Shown: positions 21,618 through 35,100 of the stretch, piece by piece | Layout of the letters: each line of letters starts with the position of its first letter | Position numbering within the stretch: position 1 is the first letter of the stretch | Origin: Nelumbo lutea | Taxonomy: Eukaryota; Streptophyta; Magnoliopsida; Proteales; Nelumbonaceae | DNA: 64,000 nucleotides | Assembly (NCBI GenBank): GCA_022828595.1 | Contig: JAKGHH010000003.1 | Span: forward strand, 19,406,934 to 19,470,933 | Reading direction: 5' to 3' | Notes under the pieces: model-generated | The model's database searches: none | Seen by the model: only the letters and a program-made list of their open reading frames with translations | Told to the model about the DNA's origin: nothing | Translations under genes and position numbers: made by a program

Positions 21618-24481
21618 TCACCAGACGGTCATCAAGAGGAGTAGAGAAGCAATTAATATTGAGAATGTAGCTGAGTTTGTAAAGGCAGAATTTGGTAGGA
21701 ATGGGTATGCGTCTGGTGGGGGTAGCATGCACTCATCACCGTTGAAGTAGACTCTCCGAGGAAATGCCCAACCTTGCTTGAGAGTAAAGGTCTCCTTGTT
21801 TTTCTGAAGCAGAATTTCCGACTGGACATTTCCAAGTGGGCCTGCCTCCATTAGTAGGTCATTATAGAATTTCATGCCGTAAAACATGCCAGTGTCATCT
21901 GTATGTGCAATTGCAGCAAATGAATTAGAATTTTTCAAAGTCATAAATAGTCTCTGAAAACAGACAAACAAGAAAATAGAAAGCATAATTTTGAATTATT
22001 CTGCGCATTGCTATGAAACCCTCTCTCCACAACAGATGTAATGTTCGTTTGAACTCTGTTCAGACAAAATTTATGGACCATGAAATGAAAGAAGCAAAAT
22101 GGTATTTTAGTCATCCAAAAAGTTCCAAGCCTGGTGACTCAATGCAGATTGGTTTTTTCTGGATGCTCTTGTCCAGGTGCAGACCCTAGTATTGGCATGG
22201 GAATAGGAAGGGTTAAGGCCTATTGAAAACTCTTGTTCGGAAGAAAGCGTGTTTTCTTTTACAGAGCTAGCAAAGAAATAGCTTCCCAAAAATGGTGAAT
22301 GTGCCTGATTGTGAGCATATAGAAATGGAAAGACAGTGCTTGAGAGGTTGTGTGCACTCACTAATGGATTGGTAAGGGACAAGAGGCTTATAATCAAAGC
22401 TAAATACTTGGGTAACATTATTGAGATTTGGGTGCTGAGCAACGAGCGTCCACTGTGTATAGTTCATCCGATAGTTGAAATTTGTGATGGCGATCTTCAC
22501 ACGCCAATAGTCCTTGTAGTTGAGCTTCACATGCCAGTGCACTCGGATCGGGCACATATGGTGTGTGCATTGCAACAATGGTGCATTATCCTTCCTTGGT
22601 GTATTGATTCCCAGTACATTTAGCAGCTTTGAGTCACTTCTGCAATAACACTCACAATCCTGCAGGGTTAGCTACTCTTCTTTGACGTTCAAATAACAAC
22701 AGACACATGCTTTTCAATTCACGATACATCGATCTGTATAGTTTGAGTTGGAGGATTACTTGATACAGTTATTCTTGCTTTGGCAACCACAAGCGCAGGA
22801 GGGACACGGAGTGATGGTATTATTATAGAACGAAGAGAAGGATACACAACAGCTTGGGTTCTTTCGGGCCAGAAACTGTGAATAAGTGCATGTCACATTC
22901 CATGTCACTGCAAATTAAAGAATAGCAAGGTAAGGATTTGTTACAGGACTGAGCTATTCTTCTGTACTATATGAGCTAATGTGATCTGTTTTGAACTTGG
23001 TTTCATTGAAGAACTTAATACCAAACTATATCTTGAGTATGGATGAACTTACTCAGTGCCTGAGTTTTCCGCCTCCGGTCAGGTGTAAAGAAGGTTGTCG
23101 ATGGCACGATTTTCGCCGGGCCACAAGTGTACCCAGGTCCTGGACCTAGCAAAGTGAAGTTCTTGGGAAGTTTCACTGTCTTGTTTGAAGTACCAGCCAG
23201 CCCAACACTGATCTGGAAGGCTGAGACTGATGCTGTAGGGTCCTGTCCCCAAGCAGCCACCACCCCACCTTTGCAGCAATTGGAAAATTGTTGATTGTAA
23301 GGAACACCAGGAAGTAAATCAACAACTGTTGGGGTCTTCTTGCAACAATGTGGAACGTTCCCCTTGAACTTGGAACAGTCTCCTTGCTCAGTAGTTTGGG
23401 CTCCCACCATGGACCATATCACTTCTTTTTTAGCCCATGTCCATCCCAAGGTCCAGCCTGGACTGATGATGTGCCGATACAATTGGAAATTGCTCATTGT
23501 CACCGCTGCCTGGAAGATGGATCAAGAAGACATTGATATCATTATCTCATGTTTGACTTATTGTGAACTTATAATCTCTGGTATTGAATTTATATTTTCT
23601 TTTATGAACAAAAAAAATTATGTTTCAATAAACAGTCTAAAGAACAGTAGAGTCACATCGTTTTTAGGGCTGCCTTATGGATCTGCAATTGGTTATTTGA
23701 AATTTAATCTATGTTGGGTTCCTGATGGAGCGTTCCACAACATGAACGTTTTTGTTTTCATTTGGTTTTGAAATTACCACATCAGCAAAGAAAACAAAAA
23801 CATGTTCTTGAATGGTGTTTTTGTTTTCAAAAGGAAAAACAAGTTGGTTTTATTTCCAAAAAAACAATACATGTTTTTTTTTTAACAAAAACAATTTTTG
23901 TAGTATAGAAATTATATATTTTATAGAACATGATATTAAATAACCACATGAAAACATATTCTCTAAACTAGAAACTCAACAACATGTTTTCTATGTTTTT
24001 GTTCTAAGAACCAACTTGTTTTCAAACCAGCTGGTTTTGCTTTGTTTTTGGAACTTCCAACAAGAAAAACAATTCACATCGGTGAAAACCCCCAAAAATT
24101 TAGAATTTAGAATTGAAACTAGGAAAAACTTGTCACAAAGAAACTGCAAAACAAAACTATCAAATGGAGATGATACTCACGACATAGCCATCTGGGGTCC
24201 AAGACATCACATCCCATTTGATTGTTATGTTCCCATTGGGATCCAAGGGATCAAACGCAGCTGCATTCAAGGAGTAAAAGCAAGAAAAATAAATAAATAA
24301 ACCAGAGGAAAGTTGGAATTGGATCGCCATGCAAGCTTAAATTTCCAACTTCACTACTAAAACCTTTACCTGAAGCGGAGAACATCATTACAAAGAAGAA
24401 AGACACTATAATGAACTTAAATTTCACAACAGTGTAGCTTCTACATTGTTGGTGATGATCTGCAGGCCTGTTGGATCCCAT
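21618..24481 (-). CDS. COBL4: COBRA-like GPI-anchored wall protein, COBL4/IRX6 type
   Basis: Six exons on the minus strand: 24481-24370, 24260-24181, 23509-23053, 22907-22760, 22639-22362 and 21898-21618. They give 451 residues. The N-terminus has a signal-anchor-like stretch (FKFIIVSFFFVMMFSASA), followed by FDPLDPNGNITIKWDVMSW. Exon 4 holds the CCVS motif (NPSCCVSFSSFYNN). Exon 6 has DTGMFYGMKFYNDLLMEAGP and ECMLPPPDAYPFLPNS, then a hydrophobic GPI tail (SILIASLLLLMTVW). These variants are those of COBL4/IRX6 (rice BC1 group), which is needed for secondary-wall cellulose in xylem and fibres. Exons 2, 3 and 5 have exactly the same lengths (80, 457, 278 nt) as in the neighbouring COBRA gene. 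An in-frame ATG at 24547 exists, but it lies about 38 nt from a TATA box, too close for a normal leader, so 24481 is preferred. Confidence 0.95.
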
Positions 24482-24584
24482 GCTGAAATTTTCCCAGGTT
24501 AGGCTTGCCTGAACTTCACTGGGATCCCAGAAGCGTTCTGGTGACAATTTAAGCAGACTGTATCAAGAGTGTCAATGGGTCTTT

Positions 24585-24593
24585 CTATATTTA
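24585..24593 (-). promoter_or_regulatory. TATA box of the COBL4-like gene
   Basis: The minus strand reads TAAATATAG about 105 nt upstream of the chosen ATG. Transcription would start near 24555-24560 and leave a leader of about 75 nt. Confidence 0.5.
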
Positions 24594-27500
24594 AGGGAAG
24601 GAAGAATTGAACTCAAAAAAATTACCTGGAGATGGGAGATAGCTTACCTAATGGTAGGTACATGGTGTGGTAATTTCATCTGTTATTGTTTGTTAATTTT
24701 CTATTTTCCTTCTTATTTTAGTTCCCATTTCTTTAAGCAACGGTCGTGGTCAGCAAAGAAGACAATCACGCGGGAGATTTCAAGATATTTAAACCAAAGA
24801 TCACACGGTCAACATCTGGTTTAGGAGAAGTTTATATAGATTTACTACCAACCCATCAGTAGAAAATGACTGAATGCCCCTTCTATTTTCTATTTCATTG
24901 AATAGGAAGATGATGATCGTATCTTACCAGGAAAAGAAAAGAAAAGAAAAAGAAAACCAGAAAAATAATTGGAAGGTCATGATCTCATCGGTTATCAATC
25001 ATCACTAGTCTGAGGCACAGACCGCGGAGAAGATTAATAAACCGTAACCCAGAAACAGACCAAACAAACGGATATAGTTGGATACAGTGCCCATTTGGTC
25101 AATCAACCATAAGAGAAGCTTTCCATTGAAAGGAACCTTAGGATCATTATTGGCAATTCAGTTTTATGATTTGAAAGAGGGATTGCAGGCATTCATCAAA
25201 GGTCTCTTTATTCTGAGGTAGGGGGGTTAATCGGCAGTTGGGGCAGGTGGTCACTCCCCCTCTGATTAAGACTCGCCAACTGCATGCGGAGACCTGAATG
25301 CTTCAACAAAACAACTTCTCAAATGCCCTCTTCTTTTTGGGAGCTTTGGCCACTCTGTCTCTGCCACCCACTCAAATACTTTTCTGTATTTTTTTTGGTT
25401 ACAAGCTCTTATACTGAGTGAACTTTCTATAAGAAAAACAGAATTCATAGGCATGGTGTGCTTTAAAAAAAAAATCATTCATGACTGAATCTGATGGAGT
25501 GTGTGGCCAATGATTCCCCCCAGCATTTTGCAATCCCACCAATTGGGGTGATGGGAAGGAGGTGGGAGAAGAAGAATATGAGGGCTGTCTTAGTTGATCA
25601 ATATTACTTTCTGGTAACAAATCAAATTCATGGTTTTCACCGACAAATGTGAATGGGTCTGATAAACCAGTTGCGCTGTGACTTCAAACCTGCTTGGATT
25701 TATTTCTAGGTTTTAATTACGTGAACGGAGAAGGCTTTCATTGATGATGAGCAAAGAAAGTAGTCTACTATAAAATTAACTATGATTTAAGTCTACCAAG
25801 ATGTCCACATTCATCAATTGGTATACCAAATTACATTAAAAGGGAGGGCATGAGAGTGGAAAGGGAAAGATTGAGCAGTCCACTCTATCTAGTTCTTTCC
25901 TTTTTTTTTCTTATCTTGAAACCTTCACAAAAGAAGGGTACTCGCTTTATACGGTAATAGAAAATTCTTGGAATGATATGCGTAAAAACACAGGTTGGAA
26001 TTTGAGAGCGACCACATTGTGCATGAACGGAAATGCCAAAGGTTCCCAAATCTGCTATAACAAAAGTCGAAGGAGAAGCTTGCGAGAGACTAAAATTAGA
26101 AACTAAGCAATAGACGTCCTGTTTGTTTCAACACCATGTGACCGTGACTGGTTTGTAGTTAGTGTACTAATATTAGAATTGTTGGGCAGTCAATGTTGGA
26201 CCTAGCAGTTGTGAATCCCAGCTATAATTGTAGCAGTCATGTTTACAAGAAATAGTTATTACAACACCCGGCTTAAGAAAAAAAATGGTTATTACTTTAT
26301 TACAACATCCAGAAATACGAATGCAGACGTAAAAAAAATGCCACAGGTTAGGACCATATCACATCCATTTACCCCTCTGAAGTCTCAAGACCCCAGATAG
26401 CTGGGACCAATATTGGGTGATATCCTTTTTATAATGAAATGCAGTCCATTGACACTAATGAAATTCCCAGAATCAGGAAAATAATATACTAGAGTAGATA
26501 AGATTCTGACCATACACTTTCTTGAACCCATATTCAAACTTTGGGGTTCCTCTTTATGAGCCATATCAAAGGGTAGGCAGGCATGATGAATTCCGAGGCA
26601 ACTGTTCGGATCAAAACCAGCACTGATGCTGCAGACCGAACTAGGATTTCAGAAAAAAGAAAAAAAAAAAAAAGACAAAAGGAGGAAACTATCTTCTTAG
26701 TTCTTATGAGATCAATTATACTGAAATCATTTGCATTTCTGTTTTGTTTGAAGAAAAAAATAAAAGACATCAAACATAGAGTAGTTTCTCATGAATCCCA
26801 TCCTCCATTAGAATAAAGTCATAGAAGTGGAAGTACAAAAATATGAACCCTTCAAAGCTTTAGACATCCTACATTTGGAATTTTCTTGCGTCAAAGTTTC
26901 AGACCATGCAATCGCAATGTCAGGTTTTTTAAGGTATAAAAGCTGTGAGATCTACCTTGTGCTCAGATCAATCATAAATCTTGTGCTCTCTTCCTTGAGT
27001 TTTGCTTGAAGAAGAAATCATCACCAAGCAACAAGGACTTAGCTTCCCTTGGAAGACAGCAAAAAATCTATTTCGGGATCTGCAACAATGCAGATATCTT
27101 CACCTTAGCAGATAATAGAAACCTTACTGCAAAATCCAATTATTAACTCCCCTGCCTGATTTTCCTCTTCCTGTAACCTTGTTGTTCAGTAGTCTAACTC
27201 GTAGGCTGGCTACCATATACACAATAAACTAAGTAGAGAAAGAAACAAACAGGACCTGGTAGGTCAATCTGCTTTGTTCTAGTACATAGAAGGCTGGTAG
27301 AAAGCATGATAATGCTGGGAATGACAAGTGAGAAATCTAAATAACTTGGTGTTAATGATGGGAAAGGTTCTAAATCTGTTTGATGATTCTGATTTCCCAG
27401 TGGGTTCTTTCAAACACAGCTTTGTTTTCACAACTACTTGCAGCGACATTTAGGGACAACTGAATATGGTTAGCAACCTCTTTCTCTGCAAGTCTGCTAG

Positions 27501-29117
27501 GGGTATATCCGAGAGAGACTTCTCTGATCCTTTGGCAGATGATGGAAGAATTAAACAGTAGGGCAAACAAAGCATTTGGAGACAGAGCAAATATTGGCTT
27601 GGGTTTTTCGTTGAGATAAAATGAACATTTGGAGATTTTGCAGGAAGTCTTCCATTTGCCTTTTTGAAGGAAAGAATCACCAGGTTTTTTTTAAGTATCA
27701 CAAGGTAATGCATGAGAAACATAATATCTGAAGACATAGACTTATGCAAATAAAAGGAACGTTACCTATTGCTGGACCCGGCTGTCCAAGGCCTTGGTAG
27801 GGGTGGATTAAGTGCAACTTTTGTCATTTTCTTGCACTAAGTGGCTGCTCTCAGACTTGAATCCATGTTCTCAGGCATGTCGGCCAGAGATTTAACTATT
27901 GCACCAAGCAATGGGCTTTGAACTTAAAAAAAGAAAAGCATAAGCTAAAAATGACAACTTCTTCAGCAGTTTGATAGGCAGCTAGATCTGACAGAATCAG
28001 GGAAGATAATGATGATTATCATGGAATAAAACAGTATATGAGCATCTAAAGGTGAAATTCAATAATTCACTCACAGTAATCTTGTCAGGACAGGATTTTT
28101 CGGAGCGATTAGTGGTGAATAGGTGGCATTACAAAGATCCTCTCCAAACCCATGGTCCAATTGAACTCCAAAAAGGCAAAAAGTCTGGTCTTATAACAAG
28201 GCTTGAAGGCGGCTTCTACTTGTCATGAGTCCCCTTGATGTAGTAAATGACTTTTCTATTGTGGCTTACAATACTAGATAACTGGAATTGCATTTCTTCC
28301 CAGTATGATTAAGCATGCTTACATGTGGTTAAAGGCCTAGCTTAAATATAGATACCACCACTTGTGCAACATATACACACTTATATTTTGGTCCCAACAT
28401 ATTTTAGGAAAGAATTTCCCTTGGTAATGGAGAGGCTCAAAAATGAAAGCCCCGGTACATGATACATATGATCATAATAGATAATGGTAAGGGTCCATTA
28501 TCTAGAATACAAGCATAAATAACAAAACAAATTTGAAGTGTACTATCATGTCTCCATCACCAATTAGAAAATAAAAAAGGGGAAACCTGCAATATTTATG
28601 AATACAAGTTTTTGCAAAATGGTTCCAGTGGAAACTTGTGGAAGTAAAATTTGAGACACAGTCCTTAGGTGAATAGAGGTGTGAAACAGTAGCTTAACAT
28701 GGTCACCTTAGAAGTCAATGTCAAGAGAAAAATGCTGAAGCTCTTGATGTGTGAATGGTATCACACAGATGTTCTCGATTTCCAACTAACTTTCCATCTA
28801 TTACATTTTAAACTTAGAAATTGGATTATAAGGGTTAGCTAATCCCAGTACATGGCCTTAGACAAACAACAGAACCACCATGCTGAAATAACCTATTCAA
28901 TTTTGCAAAAAGTTTAAAACACGTTTCATTATCTTCTTATGTTTCCCTTGCTTGAGTGGATGTTCTCCAGAAGCAAACCAAACTATTGATTGATCATGAA
29001 TTCGTGATAGTGTACAATTTCAACATGAAGCTAGTTTGAATTGTAGAGGAAGCAGATAGAAAAGAAAATCCCAACTCCGGTAGTAGCCCATACCCCTATA
29101 ACTGATCTGTTCAGCTT
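24594..29117. other. 4.5-kb intergenic region, no confident gene
   Basis: It includes the upstream region of the COBL4-like gene and the 3' flank of the RRM gene. Several short ORFs (for example 26583-26816 and 27450-27749) overlap each other in different frames and match no family I know. Simple A- and T-rich tracts occur near 24935-24955 and 26650-26665. No RNA gene or complete transposon was recognised. Confidence 0.5.
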
Positions 29118-32100
29118 CTAAGCACTGATATTCTGTTTCAAAACTTCTGCTTCTGCCATCACCATGGGATCGTCCTTGGCCTCGGTTTCTTCTTCCTTTT
29201 CACCCTCTCGCTCCTGAGCTAATTTCTTCCTATGCATCTCCTCTGCGGCTTGCATTGCAGCCCGGTTTTCTGCCTGTAAGCGCTGCATTTCTTCCTCTTG
29301 TTGTTGACGTTCAAACCATGTATCAGCATCCGCCCAAACTGCAGAGTACAAGTCCACCAAAGACAAATTAGAGCCTTAACTGCTGATGTACTAGGCTAGA
29401 AAGGCAGTGCTTCATCGGTTGATAAAAAAATATATCATGATCAGAGTTCTTTTGTTGTATTCCCAAGTATTGGACAAACCTATATTTATTGAAGGAAAAT
29501 GGAAAAACTATCAACATCAAATGCCAAGCCTGAGTAAAGAGGTATTTGTTAACAGCGTTAACAGCTGTTATTTTTTCCTATGTATAGTACCGCAGGGGTA
29601 CTATTGTACTTTTACTCCTTTTTATTTTAGTTGCTGTCGCCCTAATATATATATTAAAAAAGCTGCACCGCCAGTGGTATCTTTTTGCTCTCAGTTCTCT
29701 CTTCTCTCTTCTTCTCTCTCTCTCTTCTCTCTTCTTCCATTCTTCTCTCCTGCATAACAAGGTATCAAAGCGGGACTATCAGATCTGAAAGGAGAAGTTG
29801 AGTGAACAGTTTTTTTTCTTCTTTGCACCAGATATCCAGATCTGCCGCCCTCATCTGTTGTTCGGCTGATTGAAGAACTCACACACTGAAGTAACTTTTC
29901 TCTCTCTCTCTCTTACCTTTTTTTTCTGGTCGTGTGCTAGGGCAGAACCTGTACTAGGTCTGCCGATTGGATGTGAGGTGATCAGCACCTATTTCTTTCC
30001 TTTTTTGTGGGGTCGATTGATCCCTGTGAAACTGTAGGTCGTGAGGACCTTTTTTGTGTGCTGCAACAACAGCTTTTATGGTGAACTGGGGGTCAGAAAG
30101 TGACTAGTACCTCTTGTGTGCTGCAACAGCAGTTTTTATGGTAAACTGAAGATCAGAAAGTGACCAGTACTTGCTGTAACAGCAGTCCTATTGATGCATA
30201 GGTCAAGATGACCCATGTTGAACTTGTAAGTCAAGGGATGACCTGTTAGTGCTGTAACAGCACTTGTGTTTTTTCAAAAGGAGGTGTGTTTCTGAAGTTT
30301 TTTTTTTTTCGTTCCCCGCAGTGTTGAATTTCTTTAAGGCTGTGTACCCCATTTAAGAGTTCTTTTTGACTCTGAAATTACGAGTGGTGAAGATTCTGCT
30401 ACATCCGGTGTTTTCTCAATGCTGAATGGAATGAGTGGGGGTTTGGACCTATCCTTTCCCATGGCTGTTAGTCCTCTTGATGGTTTAAATTATTTAGAGT
30501 GGTCAAGAGAGATCAAGTTGTACACCACTGCAAGGGGAAAGATAGGTTATATTAATGGGAGAATCAAAGAACCACATCTGGGAGTGTTGAATATGACAGA
30601 TGGAACCAGGAAAACAGCATGGTCATGTCTTGGCTTTTAGTTTCTATGCAACCTCAAATAAGAAGGAAATTTCATGTGGGCTGTAATGGCAAATGAGATC
30701 TGGGAACAAGCAAAATCAACATATTTGGAACTGCGACACTATGCAAAAATCTACCAGCTACAGGCAGAATTGTCTACTTGTAAACAGGGGGAGAAGTGTC
30801 TATCTGTGTACTACTTAGACTTGACCTTTGTCTGGAAGAAGTTAGATCATTATCAGAGTGTGGACTGGAAGTGTGACGAAGATGCAAAACTGTACAAAAA
30901 ACTCGTCTCCCAGCAGAGAGTGTTTGTTTTCTTACATGGTTTGAACCCTACATATGAATCTATCAGAGTCCAAATCCTAGGTAACAAGGATCTTCCATCA
31001 GTTCAGGAAGTTTATGCTCTTGTACAATCAGAAGAAAGCAGAAGAAATTTGATGAACAGTTCTGAAGGAGATGCAGTTGTGTTGGCAGCGAAAGGGAGTG
31101 TTACTACCGGTGGGGAAATACTTCTAAGAAGGGGGATCTTCAGAAAAAGATGGATGATAAGGACAAATTGTGGTGTACTCATTGGCAGAAACCTCAACAC
31201 ACCCGAGACACATGCTGAGATCTTCATGGGAAGCCGAAATGGGCTCAAGATCTGAATAAGAAGCAAGGTTCAGATATGAATAAAAAGTCAGGACAGCAAG
31301 GTACAAGAAAACACATTATGGCAAACATGACTACTCAAGAGAATCAGCCCCCCATTCATACTGTGACTCAGACACATTCATCTGGATCTGACCCAAGGGA
31401 GGATATTATAAATTCCTTCCATGACCATTTAGAGCTCTATGGTAGAGCAATTCGTCAGATGGATGCTCCTCCCTCAACTTCATTTGCATCTACATCAGGT
31501 AACTCTGCCACAGCTTTCCATGTTGCTTCTCATAACCCTGACACTCTCTGGATCATTGATTCTGGAGCGTCAAAACACATGACTGGTACGTCCTCTTACT
31601 TTCAAACCTATCACCTTCTTTCTGGAAGAGACAAGGTGAGACTAGCTGATGGATCATACACTACCATAGCTGGTCAAGGAACCATTTCTCTCCCTCTCGG
31701 CCTTACCCTCTCTAATGTTTTACATGTTCTGAAATTTTCCATTAATTTGTTCTCTGTTAGTAGTATTACTAATTCCTTAAACTGCTCAGTGACTTTTTTC
31801 CCTTCTTACTGTGTGATCTAGGATCTGGTCTCGGGGAGGACGATTGGTAGAGGACGTATGGTTGATGGACTTTACATGTTGGAGAATAAGGCTGGTCTTC
31901 AAGTCACAGAGTCTAAGAGTCAGTCCTGTAAGAGTCAAGTTTATTTATGGCATTGCCATCTTGGTCATTTATCTTTTGAGTCTTTGAAAGTGATGTAAGT
32001 CAGTGTTTGTTTCAGATTTCTTTTGTCAAACTTGTCAATTGAGTAAGCAGTGTAGAACTCATTTTCTTTCAAAAAATAATAAATCTGAATTTCCTTTTCA

Positions 32101-35100
32101 CATTGTTCATTATGATGTGTGGGGCCCTGTTACTTTACCATCTGAGAGTGGCTACAAGTATTTTATTAGCATTATCGATGATTATTCTAGATATACATGG
32201 GTATATCCCATGCGAACCAAGGATGAAGTACCAAAAATTATCCAAGATTTTCAACGGATGGTCTTCACCCAATTTCAAACTGAAATCCAAATTTTTCAGT
32301 CAAATAATGCCAAAGAGTATTTTCATAGTGATCTCATGGAATATTTTGCATCACGTGGTTCACTTCACCGTAGCTCTTGTGCCCGAACACCACAACAAAA
32401 TGGTGTTACTGAAAGAAATAACCGACACCTCCTTGAAGTGGTCCGAGGTTTACTACTCCGTATGAATGTCCCAAAACGCTTTTGGCTTAAAGCTATCCTT
32501 TGTGCTACCTACCTCATCAACCGTATGCTCTCTCGTTGGTTAGAGTGCAAAGCCACACATCAGCTTCTCTTTCCTAAGGCCCCTCTTCTTCCCATTCCTC
32601 CTCGTGTGTTTGGTTGTCGTTGCTTTGTCCAAAATTTGTCACCCACTCGTGGAAAATTGGATCATTGTGCTATTCCTTGCATATTCCTGGGGTACTCCTT
32701 CACTCAGAAGGGATACCATTGTTTTGATCTTGTTTCTCGAGAATTCTATATTTCCATGGATGCCTCTTTCTTTGAGGATAAGCCTTTTTTCCCTGTTTCT
32801 CCTCAGGGGGAGAGTAGGAATGAGGAGAAACTGGATCAAATCCCTCATCTTCCTGATCCTCTTCCTTTTCGTGTCTTCTTCCGTCGTCACAAAGACCAAA
32901 CAAATTCAAGAGCTGTGGAGAATTCAAAAGTTGTACCTCCAATGCCATTAAACTCTTCGGGGGCAGATCATACCCACTCAAGTATCTTGGTTCCCATTGA
33001 TGTCCCTGACCCCATTGCAATTGATACCTCTGTTGCTAATGACTTTGACCTTCCTATTGCTCACAGGAAATGTGTTAGGTCGTGCACCACTAAACACCCC
33101 ATTTCCCACTTTGTTTCCTATGAAAACATTTCACCCACTTTTCGAGCCTTTCTCACGTCCATTGACAGTGTCCCTATCCCTAAGAATGTGGCAAAAGCTC
33201 TTTCAGTACCTAAATGAACAGATGCTATGAAGGAATAAATTAATACCCTTCATAAAAATGGCACATGGGAACTTGTAGATCTTCCTAAGGGAAATGATCC
33301 AATTGGATGTAAATGGGTGTTCACAGTCAAACATAGGGTTGATGGCATGGTGGAGAGGTATAAAGCTCATTTAGTGGCAAAGGGATTTACACAAGTGTAC
33401 GGAGTTGATTATGCTGAGACTTTTGCACTCGTTGCCAAGATGAACTCCATTAGAGTTCTATTCTCTCTTGCTGCTAATCTTGACTGGGATCTACATCAGC
33501 TTGATATCAAGAATGCATTCTTGAATGGTGACCTTGAAAAGGAAGTTTACATGATACAACCCTCTTGTTTTCAGGCTCAAGGCAATAAACAAAATGTGTG
33601 CAGGTTGAAGAAGTCTTTATACGGGCTGAAACAATCATTGAGAGCCTAGTTCAGCAGATTCCATGCAATGGTTCAACAGAAATGATACAGGCAATGTCAA
33701 TTTGATCACACATTGTTTGTGAAAAGAGGAGAAGGTAAAATTGTTGCTTTGATAGTATATGTTGATGATATAATTATCACTGGCGACTGGAAGGATGAAA
33801 TCCAAAAGTTTAAGAGTTTTCTTGCCACACAGTTTGAAGTAAAGGATCTAGGTCCTCTAAGATACTTCTTAGGAATTGAAGTTGCTTGCTCAAAAAGGGG
33901 TATCTTCATTTCCTAAAGGAAGTATGTCCTAAATTTACTCCAGGATACAGGAAAAATGGGAGTGAAGCCAGTTGATTCCCCTATTGATCCTAACCACAAA
34001 TTAGGTGACAGCCAAAGTGAACCTATCAAGGATGTGAAACAGCTTCAGAGACTTATAGGGAGATTGTTATATCTTTCTATGACCCGCCCAAACATTGCTT
34101 ATGCAGTTGGTGTCCTTAGCCAGTTCATGCATGCCCCTATGACCACTCATCTTGAAACAACAGAAAGAATCATCTGATACCTTAAAAGGTTTCCAAGTGT
34201 TGGCTTGTTGTTTCAAAGGCATGGACATTTGAAAGTTGAAGTGTATACTGATGTAGATTGGGCAAGATCCCTAAATGACAGAAAGTCAACTAGTGGCTAC
34301 TGTACCTTCATAGGAGGAAATCTAGTTACCTGGAGAAGCAAAAAGCAAAGTGTGGTAGCTAGATCCAATACTGAAGCTGAATATCGAGCAATGGCTCATG
34401 GAGTGGCTGAAAATGTGGATAAAGAATATGTTGAGTGAGTTGGGTTTTCCAGTGGACAAACCTGTGACCCTATTCTGTGATAACAAAACAGCCATAAACA
34501 TTGCTGCTAACCCTGTGCTACATGATAGAACTAAACACATCGAAGTCGACAAGCATTTTATCAAAGAGAAAGTTATCACAGGGGAAGTGTGTACTCCTTA
34601 TGTCAGCTCTGAGGATCAACTTGCAAAATCTTTACAAAAGGACTACACCACTCACGACATCATGACTTATGTGACAAATTGGGCATGATTGACATCTCTG
34701 TCCCAACTTGAGTGGGAGTGTTAACAGCTGTTATTTTTTCCTATGTATAATACCGCAGGGGTACTATTGTACTTTTACTCATTTTTATTTTAGTTGTTGT
34801 CGCCCTAGTATATATATTAAAAAAGCTGCGCCGCCAATACTATCTTTTTGCTCTCAATTCTCTCTTCTCTCTTCTTCTCTCTCTCTCTTTTCTCTCTTCT
34901 TCCATTCTTCTCTCCTGCATAACGGTATTAATAAGTCTTATAGTTAAACGAGAGAAGGACCATGGTTCTAATTAGTGGGGAGCTGGTCTGCACTTGAAAA
35001 TTTGTCAAATAAAAAGGACTTGAGAAATCAATCTCCAAGTTTACTTCCATTGCTAAAACCCTAATTCCAAGTATGCTAAAATGAAGAAAAATATTGTAAC

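Larger units (their letters stand above)
29547..34924 (+). mobile_element. Ty1/copia LTR retrotransposon, nearly full length, inactive
   Basis: Two short LTRs (29547-29759 and 34719-34924) enclose a 5-kb internal region. The element is flanked by a 5-bp target duplication, GTATT (29542-29546 and 34925-34929). The primer-binding site is a modified Met-tRNA type (GGTATCAAAGC, from 29761). A polypurine-rich GAGTGGGAG precedes the 3' LTR. Domains follow the copia order gag, protease, integrase, reverse transcriptase, RNase H. Stops and frame changes break the frame at about 30638, 31255, 31820, 33217, 33648, 33914, 34177 and 34436, so it cannot encode a working polyprotein. It lies antisense to its host RRM gene. 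Confidence 0.92.

Noticed and set aside
21442..21732. 96-codon ORF overlapping the last COBL4 exon
   Set aside because: Same strand but a different frame from the real exon, which has a full family match.
24482..24547. Upstream in-frame extension of the COBL4-like protein (MSPERFWDPSEV...)
   Set aside because: The ATG lies only about 38 nt from the TATA box, and the extension would put 22 residues before the signal sequence, unlike family members.
26534..27749. Several overlapping ORFs of 60-99 codons on both strands
   Set aside because: They overlap in conflicting frames and show no motif, signal peptide or splice structure.
28080..28225. Plus-strand reading with 'WHYKDPLQTHGPI', reminiscent of a GYF domain
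   Set aside because: Only a few residues fit, the following residues do not, and no neighbouring exons were found.
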